NCBI GenBank assembly: GCA_022113835.1
Contig: JAILWY010000008.1
Location: 1,232,001-1,296,000 of the forward strand
Direction: 5' to 3'
DNA from: Atopsyche davidsoni
Taxonomy: Eukaryota > Arthropoda > Insecta > Trichoptera > Hydrobiosidae
DNA: 64,000 bases
Shown here: piece by piece, positions 1 to 10,241 of the stretch
Numbering within the stretch: the first letter of the stretch is position 1
How the letters are laid out: each line of letters begins with the position of its first letter
Translations under genes and position numbers: made by a program
The notes under the pieces: generated by a model
Databases searched by the model: none
What the model saw: only the letters and a program-made list of their open reading frames with translations
What the model was told of the DNA's origin: nothing

Positions 1-375
1 TCAATTAATATTCATATTTCTGGAGTACAGCTGAATAAATTTTGCTTCCTGGTAAGATGGGATAAAGCTTCTACATAAGTAGAGAAGTTCTTTGACGTTT
101 TGTCTCCGTAGAAGCACGTGGCGCGTATTGCACAGGCAGTAGCATCTGCTCTTGGTGAAAATGTGGTTATGCGGCAAACGAGGCTTTCGTATGCGAGTTT
201 CCGGTTCTGTTTTCAGGCTGCGGTTTCTGACAGACGACAGCAATAAACAGAAGCACTCTTTTTAAAACAATTGAACCATATAAACATCTATAAGATTAAG
301 CATAAATAAACGAAAGATATGGTTTAATAGTTCAAGCATGGTTTCAAGATCAGAGAAAAATCAATAATATTTTAT
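1..375. other. non-coding left edge, no recognised gene
   Basis: An 80-codon open frame runs on the minus strand from position 243 to the window edge, but I recognise no domain in it and it may be chance. The 60-240 part is GC-richer than the surroundings. No RNA gene or repeat boundary is visible before about position 376. Confidence 0.5.
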
Positions 376-597
376 CTTGTTGAGGGACAAGGCATTTTAT
401 TGGTGAAGATCCATTATTGTAATGATAAAGGTAACTTTGTATTCTTTCTTTACTTTGAGTTTATCAAATTTTTTGCGTGACTAGTTTCGACCTAACAGAC
501 ATGGTCATCATCAGATGCATAGCTAAACTGTTAATGACCTTGTCATCTAACTCAAAGTGGAGAAAGAATACAAAGTTACCTTTATCATTACAATAAT
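376..597. mobile_element. family A foldback repeat with hammerhead-like core, copy 1
   Basis: Two 49-bp arms, 413-461 and 549-597, are near-perfect inverted repeats that differ at two bases in the middle of the arm. The loop between them holds a hammerhead-ribozyme-like core on the minus strand (474-519). A short flank starting at 376 recurs next to the copy at 39.7 kb and, inverted, beside the copy at 28.1 kb, so it belongs to the element. No open frame is present, so the element is non-autonomous. Small repeats with type I hammerheads are known from Penelope-like elements and retrozymes; assignment to either is inferred. Confidence 0.75.
474..519 (-). ncRNA. candidate type I hammerhead ribozyme, copy 1
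   Basis: Read on the minus strand, the order is stem I 5' strand TGCAT, core CTGATGA, one extra T, stem II GACC/GGTC closing a 10-nt loop, GAAA, a two-pair stem III (AC-TA-GT), C at position 17, then stem I 3' strand ACGCA. Stem I pairs at four of five positions, with one A-C mismatch. Predicted cleavage is between 479 and 478. The order of conserved core bases and the tiny stem III match hammerheads of PLEs and retrozymes. The extra T between the core and stem II is atypical and could weaken activity. Confidence 0.6.
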
Positions 598-1214
598 ATT
601 TTGATCTGATCCCGTTTGTATTACAACGGCTTCATCAGACTCAAGTCTAAGTATTATAATCCTTTCAAAAATTAAAGCTTTCGCTTTTTTTATATTAAAT
701 TATTCCGTAGCTATTCGGTACGGAATATTTTATTTCGTTTTGAGCAAAACAAGCAAAATAAGTTTAAAACAACCAAAAACAAAAAATCTGCTTTCAAGCA
801 TTTGATTTTTTCTTATATTGGGACGTAGAAAACAACCTGACTATAATGACCGCAATATTTCACCATTGCATGCTTTCAGCAAATCTTAAGCTATTGCAAA
901 GAATCCTTTTTATATATTTATAGGAAGAAAATGCTTCATACCTTCCAAGCCAACATAGATCTATGTTTATAAACTGTTTGTTACTATTGCAAACCAATAC
1001 CCAATATTTTTATGGAAAAAAACACAACTTTGTTTAATTCAATGGCGATTAAATTTATAGTAATAAAATATACAATCCATCAAAATAACTACTCCAAATA
1101 ATACAGCATTTATTCACAGACCTCGTTTTGTGTAAATCTTGGCAAATAAACACCATAAAAATACTTAGTAACATATATGCACCATTTATATTTCACTTTC
1201 CAGACGAATGATGG
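598..1214. other. AT-rich non-coding stretch
   Basis: No gene, RNA gene or repeat boundary recognised. The sequence is A/T-run rich with no sustained reading frame. Confidence 0.6.
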
Positions 1215-1290
1215 CCCCTTTAGCCGAGGCAGCGGGAGTACTTGCCAATTTCAAAACCAGAAGTCATTGGTTCAAATCCCAGCACACAGC
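1215..1290 (+). repeat. tRNA-derived sequence (SINE head or tRNA relic)
   Basis: An A-box-like stretch (TTAGCCGAGGCAGCGGGAG) is followed about 50 bases later by a good Pol III B box, GGTTCAAATCCC at about 1269-1280. The anticodon arm is degenerate and no closed acceptor stem is seen, so this is not a working tRNA. It is most likely a decayed tRNA-derived SINE head. No second copy is obvious in the window. Confidence 0.4.
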
Positions 1291-1683
1291 GGCTGCACAT
1301 TAGTTCAGGGGTGCTCAAGCTGCAGAAGATAATTAACTAGTTCGTCTTAAGAGGATTACTGACAGACGACAACCATTGTGCCACTCAATTAATTACATTA
1401 TATTTTAAATTAATTTATTTTAAAAGCTGTACATTCATACATAAAAAAACGACTCCCGTGAAACGACAAAGAAAATACGAGCACTGGTAAATTTTGAAAC
1501 CTTTTTTTTAATAATATATAATATGAAAGATGCATTTGCAGAATGTACTTAAAAATATATAACAAGAAGATTAATACAACAAATTATTTTTCCGAGACTT
1601 CAAGTCATGGTTTTAGACTTACCCGCAATCAAAACATCAATTATTAATATCTGAAAAACAGTTCATGTACCAATATTTTGAAT

Positions 1684-1800
1684 AAAATACTTGAATATAT
1701 CTGAATAACAGACTGAGTTTGATAATCCCAACGTAAAAGGTTGGCAAAACCGGTCACCAATAAATATTAACATGTTGAAAAATCACACAAGTATTATATT
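1684..1800 (+). repeat. family B repeat (PLE-type terminal repeat), copy 1
   Basis: The unit carries TTGATAA, then a hairpin (CCAAC, 6-nt loop, GTTGG), then AAAACCGGTCACC followed by AATAAA. It ends in an ATCACACAAGTATT-like terminus. The same blocks recur at 24.3 kb beside a PLE open-frame relic and, inverted, at 33.9 kb. The hairpin plus ACCGGTC arrangement resembles a decayed hammerhead (core G8 changed to A, GAAAC changed to AAAAC). It is probably a solo PLE terminal repeat. Confidence 0.5.
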
Positions 1801-1884
1801 TAAAATATTAAATAGAATACTTGATGTCAAAAATATTGATTTTTTTAATTGCTGTAACGTCGAAATATTGACATAATTTAATTA

Positions 1885-2140
1885 TTTCTGTTTAATTTAC
1901 AGATAACCGGTGAGGGTGCACCCCTGGAGGTGGGGTGTGTTGGAAACCGGACGGGTGGTCGTTTGCTAGAGACTCGGGAAATTGGGTAGAATGTATGGGG
2001 CAGCTGTTCAAAAACTGCAAGGGATTGCCGCGAGCTTCCCTGAAGGCTGTGCGGCGTCTGTCTCTGTTAGGGGAGGATTTGTCGCTCTGCAATAAGAAAC
2101 TACACGGACATATTATCTTGTTTTGCTTCATATGTAGTTA
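1885..2140 (+). other. GC-richer island with acceptor-like start
   Basis: A pyrimidine-rich run ending in TTTACAG (about 1895-1901) directly precedes a block of much higher GC than its surroundings. Open frames of about 70 codons occur on both strands (1935-2141 plus, 1892-2131 minus), but neither resembles a protein I know. The frame read directly across the putative acceptor meets a stop within about 30 codons. It could be an exon of an unseen gene, a regulatory island or an old repeat. Confidence 0.2.
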
Positions 2141-2229
2141 AGCATGTTTACGTAATATCACATTGCGATTGTGTTACATCTAATTTCATTTGTGTTTATT
2201 AAAAACACACATGCTATTTAATTAAAGCA

Positions 2230-2825
2230 TTGCCTACCTAAACTTGCTTGGTGTCCATCCCCCGTCTGCCACAAAAAAATTACCGTTTTACCTGGCGAAA
2301 TCGTGTCATTTAATTAATTTAACTGTCACTTTATTATTCTATTTCAAAAGTTGTTTTTTTTATAGAGTATTGAAAAAATTATAGATTGTTTTATCTATTT
2401 TTTATTATTTAATTAACGTCCATTTTCAGGGTTAAATAAAATCATGAAAAATTGGATAAAATGACGACTTTTAAAAACCAAAGTTTGTTAAAGATTTTTT
2501 TTTTTTTTTAATTTTTAAAATAATAAATCGCAAAGGGTTTATATTTAATCTTTTAATTTCGATTGAAAAAAATACTTTTAAATGTTTAGGACTCTCAGAA
2601 CAGGGATGTGACGAATTTCCAAATTCCTACACTTCAATCGGAAAAACACATATTTATCTTATTAAAAGTTAATTTACAAGAAATAAAAATATATTATGTT
2701 CGGAAAAAGGGATGTATCTAACTTTTTGCATTTAAATTTTTTTTGATTGGTGCAGTTGATTTTTCGCAAAACGAACCAGAAAATGATCAAAAAAAACTCG
2801 AGTATGGGAATTAGACCCTTAAACA
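2230..2825 (+). repeat. 596-bp dispersed repeat (family C), copy 1
   Basis: This block is closely repeated in the same orientation at 58257-58849. Both copies run from a TGGTGTCCAT region through ACCTGGCGAAATCGTGTCAT and a long T run to CTCGAGTATGGGA and TTAGACCCTT. I see no open frame, terminal inverted repeats, tRNA head or poly-A tail. The family is unknown to me; a non-autonomous transposon or SINE-like element is possible. Confidence 0.7.
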
Positions 2826-3338
2826 CTGATAAATAGTATAATGGCTAGAAAACAACATTTTTATTTTTATTTTCTGTGCGTTTTTGAAACAACAATATAA
2901 TAATCTCTTATGAATTGGCTGCTTATATTTACTGTTTGAATATGAATCATGCTTCATATAAACTGTTGTTTTAACTATATATTTTTATTGACGCTACTAG
3001 TTTCGTCAACATTTTAAATTAGCATCTTCATTATAGAGTGAAGGTGCATGCATGGTAGCGAGACATGTTTTATGTCGAAATGCACAGTTTGTTCATTCAA
3101 TCAATATATTCGACAAAAGAGCAATCACCTTGTGTGATTCCAAGGAGCGTTCTCATTACACGTGTGTAATCAGCCGTCGCCCCCTGTCTGTTTGCTGCGG
3201 TCCAGGGCTGCACTGGGGGATGCTGTGCATTTGTCGCGCTCTAATCAGGTGCATCATTGCTCCAGAGCAATGAGCTGTGCACACATGTTAGGGTGAATTA
3301 CAACCATGAAAAATATGAAATTTTTACCATATTTATTG
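2826..3338. other. non-coding, with GC-richer island at 3140-3290
   Basis: The island 3140-3290 includes ACACGTGTGT and an imperfect inverted repeat around GCTCCAGAGCAATGAGC. The remainder is AT-rich. No gene is recognised. Confidence 0.4.
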
Positions 3339-3340
3339 TA

Positions 3341-3717
3341 CAGTAATACCCCGCTTTACGCGACCCCGTTATGCGCGGTTTCACTATAACGTGAATTTCA
3401 AATTTTACGTAAATATGCCGTGTATAAACATAATGTAGTCATTGACTTATCTTTACAATAAAAAAACAGCCTTGGGTGTTATGAACATATTTTACAAGAA
3501 AGTAAAAAAAACGCTACCCAAAAGACAATAGATGTATTTTTCAGTAAAAATAGCATGTAATACTGCATATAGTGTTTAAAGAATTAAAGTGATTGATTCC
3601 AATAATTCGTATTTTTTTGTATGTACGTATGTTTAATCGTAAACCCCGATATACGCGAATTTCACTTAACGCGATTTTTTCCGGAACGTATCCCTTGCGT
3701 CAAACGAGATATTACTG
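3341..3717. mobile_element. pogo/Tigger-like MITE
   Basis: Terminal inverted repeats begin CAGTAATA and end TATTACTG, with imperfect pairing continuing for about 25 bp. TA dinucleotides flank both ends (3339-3340 and 3718-3719), giving a 377-bp element with a TA target duplication. Both ends carry short ACGCG-type words (TTTACGCGACCC and CACTTAACGCGAT), as in pogo/Tigger ends. There is no coding capacity, so it is a non-autonomous derivative. Confidence 0.75.
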
Positions 3718-3719
3718 TA

Positions 3720-6700
3720 ATACCCAAATAGTGCATTGCAAATAAGGTAAGACAACAAACTAACTATGAGGTAAATATTTTTAAGATATATACTAACATG
3801 AAAGGCCAAAGTGTTTAACGTAACTTTAAATGAATAATTATTATATATTTGTGTGTTTTAATACTATTTCAAGCATAAAAATTTCCTGAAATTGGAATGC
3901 ATTCAGAACCGTTATCATGACCTAAAATAAGGAATTATTTATTAAAATATTATTCAAAATAGTCGTGGTTTACTAAAAGGGGTTCAGTCAGCAGTTATTT
4001 AAAAAAAAACTGTTTGAACAATGTAGCGCCTATTTGATTGTTAATTTTAAAAACACGCTTAGCTTTATAACTAAGTACTGAGTTGGTTTTTTCTTATATA
4101 ACAAAAGCAAAATGAAAATATGGCCACTTTCTTACTCAGTCTTTATCTATGTCCGGAAGCTAAATCATCTTTATGGTTGAAATTGTACGATTTTGCATCT
4201 CGCTGACATTTTAAGAAAATGTCGAGATCTCGGTATTCTGCGGTCTGTGTCAATATAAAGAAGTCGTTTTTAAATTACCTGTATTTAATAGCTGAAAAAA
4301 ATGGAAAACGAATTGAAAAACGTTTAATTCTGCGTTATTGTATAAACGATCAAAGCTTTTTTATCGAACTCTGATAAAAATATACGCTATTGATTACTGG
4401 ATTTTTTAAACAAAATTCTTTTATAAAGGTGGTTATAAAAAATGTCTATTGTTTGATATAAATTACTTATTAAATCCAATTTTTTTTCTTAACATGTAAT
4501 TGTTTATTTTATTTGTATTAATATAGACAAGATTACAGTAAAATGAAAAAAAAAACATAATAATACTTTGTCGAGAGAGGTGGGAAACCACAATGGACAA
4601 TCCAGATTGTGAGTTCAAATCCCACCTTTGTATAAGTAACTTTTATAGTATTCTCGTGCTTTCATGTGGTGATCAGTTACTTATTTTTTTACTGTAAAAA
4701 TAAAACTCATTTATATTTATTTCAAAATAAAATTGCAAACAAAAATAAAAACACTAAAATGCATAAAACTTCACATATTACTGAATGTTAGTAGATTTCA
4801 CATTTTTGAAATTTTATCATGTCCCAAAAAAAGTCAGCATAAGACTTTTGAAGTAATTTGAACTTTTTGAATTTGCTATCAATAAAATGGGCTCTATAAA
4901 TAACATAGCAAAGTAATAAAAAAATATGGTAACATTAAACTTATTTAACCTATACGTGAAGGGTCCCTTACTTTTAAATGGCGTTTTAATGTATCATCAA
5001 CTACGTATAAAATGGCCGTTTATTTTCAAGTAAGAGTACTTTACTTTTTAAGGAATTTAGCATTCGTGAATTATGAAAGGATGGTGCAGGATCCTTCGGG
5101 AAATAACAGGTTGTATTTATTTATTTATAAGTCTTGCGAAGCCTTCGCTGGAGGTCCTTTCCCCGTATGAGAATATTGCTGTGTTTTTCCTGGTTATTAC
5201 ACTATCATTACGTGACCGGAATATAAGTAGGCTTGTTTGCTTTCAGTAAAAATTCAGTTTTTACAAGAAAATACCCGAAGAAAACATGTAAACAAAATAG
5301 AAAGCAACAATTTCTTTATCATCGTAACGTGTTAATCCATATTTTTTAAATAATTTGCAGCTATGTTAAGGTGCATGTAACTTCAGTTTATTACATACTT
5401 TTAGATATTCAAGAGCATCAGCTAAGTTATTAAATAGTCAAATTACAAAACAAAAAAATAGCTGTAAATTCCTAGCCAATCGGGTATTTATATTTGTAAT
5501 AAAATTTAAAAATTAAACGATTTGAATAAAATATGAACAATTTTTGCGTCGAAAAAAATGATAATGTAAAATTAAAAAATGATATTTATACAAAATTTAT
5601 CGCTTAAGAAATGTGAGAGGCGAGCTTGTCTACATTCAACCCTTTTCCGTTCTGCTGCTTATCTTGTCTTTTAACCCTTTCGGGGTGTAATTTTGTACAC
5701 CCAGGCAGCTTCAGTCTCTCCAGAAATTAAAATAAAATGAGCGAAATGGTGCCGATAAGCACGAACGTGAGTTTTGTGCGAAATTTTCTTTTTTGCGAAA
5801 CTATCTTTGTGGGAAGGTACTTTCTTTTTAAATAAAAAAAATGGCTTTGACTATTTTTCAGTTCAAAGAGGTTACACTTTGTTCGTTAGAAAGTATTTTC
5901 TTAGTGGAAGTTATTATCAGCTTATTTTGTGTTTCCATAGGATATACTCGTATGCTTATGGAAAATACAAATACATATAAAATTTATAAAATAATATATT
6001 CTTGAATATTTGAGACAATATTTAATAAGGTTTCTTCTGGCTCACTTTTTTATGTAGAAATAAATATATTTTTAAATTAATATTTATAATTAAACTAAAA
6101 AAAATAATTAAAATAAAACTTAATAGTTAATTTCCATCCAGTTGTTTCTTTTTGCAATGTTATTAAGGAAGAACGTCTGTAAAGCAAGAGCATTATGTTT
6201 TTCAGTAATCACAGATAGAAAAGTACGTCCAGGTATTAAATATAACTTTTTAACGTAAATAATAAGTTTTATGGCAAGAAAGACGTCCCCATACTGCAAC
6301 TTCATTTGCAATGCAGATAACTTGCACGCCCAGAAACGGCGAAAAATTTCCATATTTTGTGACAACATATTTTTGCTAAATTTTTAAAATAGGCTTTGTC
6401 TTTGTATTACACTAAGGAGATTTGAAAATAAAATATATATTTTAAGAATACTTTATTCAATTTTGAGCATTTTCATTAAAAAATATATATTATAAATATA
6501 TATTTGTGTCTGTGTTGTTGTTTGTGTAAACAATATTTATCAAATCAGAGAAATGTTTGCGGTAACTTCTGTGTCTTGAAACGACCAAGTTGAATTTATG
6601 ATGAAATCTTCTTTGAATTTTAAGCCATTTAATAATTTCTGTAATAACATTGGTTATTCGATTATTAATATTGAAACTAAATATTTTCTGACAAAACAGC

Positions 6701-8273
6701 TGGTGAGATCGCGCTTTTGTACATTAAATTTGACATTGGGGTTAACCTTCCCTTTCCTTGGGGGTGAGGTTCGTGACCACAGCAGCTAGAAACCTTAATA
6801 TGTCTGTAAAGAAATAAAGCACAGACGTTGGACTTTATGTTCTTACCAATTAAATATTAATACATCATAAACAAAGCTTACTTGAAGAGTACAGAAGGGA
6901 TAGAACGAGTTTTTCATCAAAATGCACATTTTTAAGCAGCCACATAATTTGAATTCATATATTTTTCAAAAAATGAGTTGGGTATTAACTTATCAAATAA
7001 TTTAAACTTAATGTATCAAAAAGTGTAATAAATCAGCATAACTGTCATTAAAAGCACGGATGAAAATAAACTCATCGATCCTAATAATAAATTTATTTGA
7101 TAAATAGCAATTTATTATCAAATAATATATTGTTTCAAAATTTAAATTTATCTACGTAAACAATTCTCGTAAACGATTGATGTTGTAATATTAAATGTAT
7201 TAATGATTAAGAAATAACTTAGAAACAATAGTACTCAAATTATAACAAATATAAATCCCTTCAATTATTATGAAAATACAAATATCATTTTCGAAAATTG
7301 TTTTTTTTGTATTTAACAATTAGTAACTGTAAAATATATTGAATTCTTAAAGACAAATTTAGTAGAAATGATAACACTTACAGTTTAATTGAAACATGTT
7401 TGTGGAAAACTTGAAATATTTTATCCGAACTTATATTATTTAAGTATTTTCATAATATTACTTAGATTGCTATCTTTTTAATCTGTAAATATTTTTCCAA
7501 GTATTCAATCAAAAATTATTTTTTTTTTCAGGAACTCAGAATTCTTGAATACGTATTACTTAATTTTTGGTAAAATTACTTTTACTTACATAACTTGAAT
7601 AGCTGAGAAATAAATATATATAATTTTTATTTAATTTTTATACAGCTTTTATATGTACATATACTTATTATTGACTTGATATTTTATTTTATCCTATTAT
7701 GAAACAGATTGCTTAGCTGAAAAAATTTAGTATAATTTCTAGGTTTTCGATGTGATATATGTAAATAAATATATTTTAATCACAATTTTAAAATAATTGT
7801 TTGTTTCCATTACTTGTTATTATACAAATCTATGTTATCCGTCTTTTCAATTTACCTACAATTAGACGAAGCATTGTGATGTATTTAATTCATAAATAAT
7901 TTAATATTTTCCCATAATGACCCGAGTTAAACGAATAAGGCAACCCAATTTACAGAGCTTTAATTTTGTAATGGATTTCGTATAGTTTACTTAACCACGA
8001 GGGTTAATTGTTGTAAAATAACGTTTTGAATTAATAATGCAACTCTGTAGAATTCAGCAAAGGGTTAGAAGCTTTACAAAGTAAGGCGAAACCTTTAATT
8101 TTATACAATAAATACTGTACTATGTGCCGGCGTGAGTATTCCCAGACGTTTCTTTGAAGCAAAGCAGACGTTTAATATAACTTCCTACAATAATAGCGAA
8201 CATTATTTAATTTGTTTTATATAAACAATCAAATAATTTATTCAATATATGTTAATAAAATCTTTTTTGTGAT
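3720..8273. other. AT-rich non-coding stretch with two small islands
   Basis: No gene recognised. A GC-richer patch lies at 5070-5190 and another at about 6700-6790. A minus-strand open frame at 6120-6368 has no recognisable domain. A tRNA-like piece at 4574-4630 is listed separately. The remainder is AT-rich with short A and T runs. Confidence 0.5.
4574..4630 (+). repeat. possible tRNA-derived relic
   Basis: GAGTTCAAATCCCACC is a B-box-like sequence, and the segment opens with AGGTGGGA that could pair with TCCCACCT at the end. The A box and anticodon arm are too degenerate to assign an isotype. This is weak evidence for an old SINE head or tRNA pseudogene. Confidence 0.25.
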
Positions 8274-8288
8274 ATTTATAACATTATT

Positions 8289-8669
8289 ACTAATATGATA
8301 AGGCACATAAGTTCACACATAGAAGAAGAATTGATTAAATAAATTCTCAAAAAAATATCATCGTGATTTGTGTGGGATTTGAACCCACATCCCTTGGCTT
8401 ACATGGCCGGTGTATTGACCATTGTACTAACGAACCACATCTATTCATCGAGAATTTCTAACAATCGTACTCTACATATGTGCCAAGGCCAACTAATATT
8501 TAGTGATTTGCTAGCACTGGGTTTTTTAAACAAAGTAACAAGTGAAGCGTTTTTAATCCAATCTAGATGTTATTTTTAAAATCTATTAATTTAGCCAAGA
8601 CGCCCGAACAAACCCGTAAGGGGAAATAAATACGCACTTGATTGACGTTCAATTCAAAATTAGACATAC
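8289..8669 (-). mobile_element. SINE with tRNA-Thr-like segment, fullest copy
   Basis: An exact 15-bp duplication, ATTTATAACATTATT, flanks the element at 8274-8288 and 8670-8684, which indicates retroposition. On the minus strand an internal tRNA-like segment (about 8362-8438) has an A-box region, the anticodon-arm sequence CCGGCCATGTAAGCC (TGT, threonine-like, position 33 changed) and a B box GGTTCAAATCCC inside a perfect 5-bp T stem. The 3' body ends near GCCTTATCATATTAGT. Related copies lie at 25.6, 27.8, 39.9 and 48.7 kb. The tRNA part sits in the middle of the element rather than at one end, which is unusual. Confidence 0.75.
8362..8438 (-). pseudogene. tRNA-Thr(TGT)-like segment inside SINE
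   Basis: The acceptor strands GTGGTTC and AAATCAC pair at six of seven positions, one of them a wobble. The T arm GTGGG-TTCAAAT-CCCAC is perfect. The anticodon loop is CATGTAA, with A instead of T at position 33, and the lower anticodon stem is mispaired. It is therefore not a functional tRNA gene but a Pol III promoter module of the SINE. The threonine assignment rests on the TGT loop and the GGCC...GTAAGCC arm. Confidence 0.6.
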
Positions 8670-8819
8670 ATTTATAACATTATTTATAAAAACCACATTT
8701 CTATATATACATTGCGCATGTAGTGCTATATAGTATTTCCTCAAAAAAAAATGATGTTTTTGTTACCAAAACTCTTGCTTATCTGTACCTAAAATTGTCG
8801 AAATTCAATTAAATAAGAA

Positions 8820-9080
8820 ACAATCACTTACAACGTACCATATCGGATACTCACGCCGCACAGTGCGTGCATAAATCACGCTGTAAGTGCTTGCTCTAGA
8901 GCCTTGCAAATGTTCCAGGTATAACGAGCTACGTGTCCTGCATCCCTGATGCTCTCTCGCCGCCCCCTCCGCGCCCTTGAGACTGCTTCAGATTAGATCC
9001 CACCCCTCAGCGCTGTATGGAGATTCCGGAATGACTCCCTGGTGATCTGATGCCCTGACACTTATAAGGGTTGCGATTTA
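8820..9080. promoter_or_regulatory. GC-rich non-coding island
   Basis: The composition jumps to roughly half G+C against AT-rich flanks. No open frame or repeat structure explains it. It could be a conserved regulatory element or CpG-type island. The call rests on composition only. Confidence 0.25.
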
Positions 9081-9184
9081 GGGGCTGGAAATTGAATTGT
9101 ATTGAATTGAAGTGTAAAGCGTGTGAAGTATTGTTATGATTTTTTTATTAGTTTTGGAAAGCATTAAATAAGCATAAATAAACT

Positions 9185-9203
9185 AGGGTGTCCAAAGAGA
9201 GTA
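9185..9203 (+). repeat. solo transposon terminal repeat
   Basis: AGGGTGTCCAAAGAGAGTA is identical over 19 bp, in the same orientation, to the left end of the transposon at 9681. No partner right end or transposase is seen between them. It is probably the remnant end of a second copy or of an older, larger insertion. Confidence 0.6.
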
Positions 9204-9680
9204 ATGATTAATTTGAATCGGCTAGAATGAAGAAATTCTTGAAAGGGCAAAAATACACAAAAAATAAATATTTGTAATTTCCTGGGAAAAAAATGAAATA
9301 TTACAAATTATGCCAGTATTTTGTAGATATATTTATTTATAAGGCTTGTTCCAGAGCGTATAATCTCCAATACGGCTACGATTATCATCAAATGATTATT
9401 TTTTTCAGCTGCCTACTCAAGTTGCAGATAGTTTAGTTGTAAATTTATGTTTCTCATAATGTCTCATCAAAGATGTTTTCTAATTGAATAATACAAATTA
9501 CATGTCTGTAATATAATTTAATTTAAAAATATATATTATTTTTCAGTGATTGGGCTGAAATTTCATCTTCCCAGTCTATAAACTAAATTACAAAATAACC
9601 ATTCAATTTCAGTTGCTATACATTTCTGTTTCAGTTCTTCTGAAGACAATTTGTATTACATATTTAGTTTTATATTATAA

Positions 9681-10241
9681 AGGGTGTCCAAAGAGAGTAT
9701 CGGATATTTGTTTGTTCGGTAAAACCAAAACTACTAAAAATTGAGTATTTTTTTATTGTTAATTATAATAATACAAAGTGAAAAATTATTTTAAAAAAAT
9801 GATGTTATCCAAATGAAGACCGTTACGCTGCTGGCACTCTTCTAATCTGGAATGAAGATTGCTGATAACACGCTGACACATAGCCCTCGATTTTACTGCC
9901 ATTTCTGACCTGATGTTTTGTTTCAATTCCGTTAGATTCGTTGGATTATTCTCATAAACCCTACTTTTAAGGTATTCCCATACGAAATAGTCAAGAGGGC
10001 TAAGGTCGGGGCTTCTAGGAGGCCAGTTGATGTTACCTCTACGTGAAATGACCTTATTAGGGAATAATTCGTTAACAGCTTCAATTGATTGCTTGGATGT
10101 ATGGCAAGTGCCCCGTCTTGTTGGAACCACGTTCTTAAGTTGAAACCATGAAACTCCTGCAACTTTGGGCCCAAAATTTTCGCAGCATATTGCAATAAGG
10201 GTCACTATTCACATTCACTCGACACTATTTTTGGACAACCC
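9681..10241 (-). mobile_element. internally deleted Tc1/mariner-superfamily transposon
   Basis: The left end AGGGTGTCCAAAGAGAG is inverted at the right end (TTTTTGGACAACCCT, 10228-10242), with one indel. Between them lies only the C-terminal part of a transposase on the minus strand. At 561 bp the element is far shorter than an autonomous member (about 1.3 kb), so the N-terminal DNA-binding region has been deleted. A clean TA duplication is not evident at both ends. Confidence 0.75.
9786..10205 (-). pseudogene. Tc1/mariner-superfamily (DDE) transposase, C-terminal fragment, frameshifted
   Basis: The DDE transposase cut and pasted its own element. Two overlapping minus-strand frames together show the family motifs. 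WFQQDGA (first visible catalytic Asp) lies in the frame of 9932-10195. It is followed, after a frameshift near 10100, by ELFPNKVISRRGNINWPPRS and PDLSPLDYFVWEYLKSRVYE in the frame of 9786-10205. The PRSPDLSPLDYFVW block is the hallmark of the IS630/Tc1/mariner superfamily. About 140 of an expected 330-350 residues remain and the N-terminal helix-turn-helix half is gone. It is dead. Confidence 0.85.

Noticed and set aside
6120..6368. 82-codon minus-strand open frame
   Set aside because: No family recognised; surrounding DNA is AT-rich and no second supporting signal was found.
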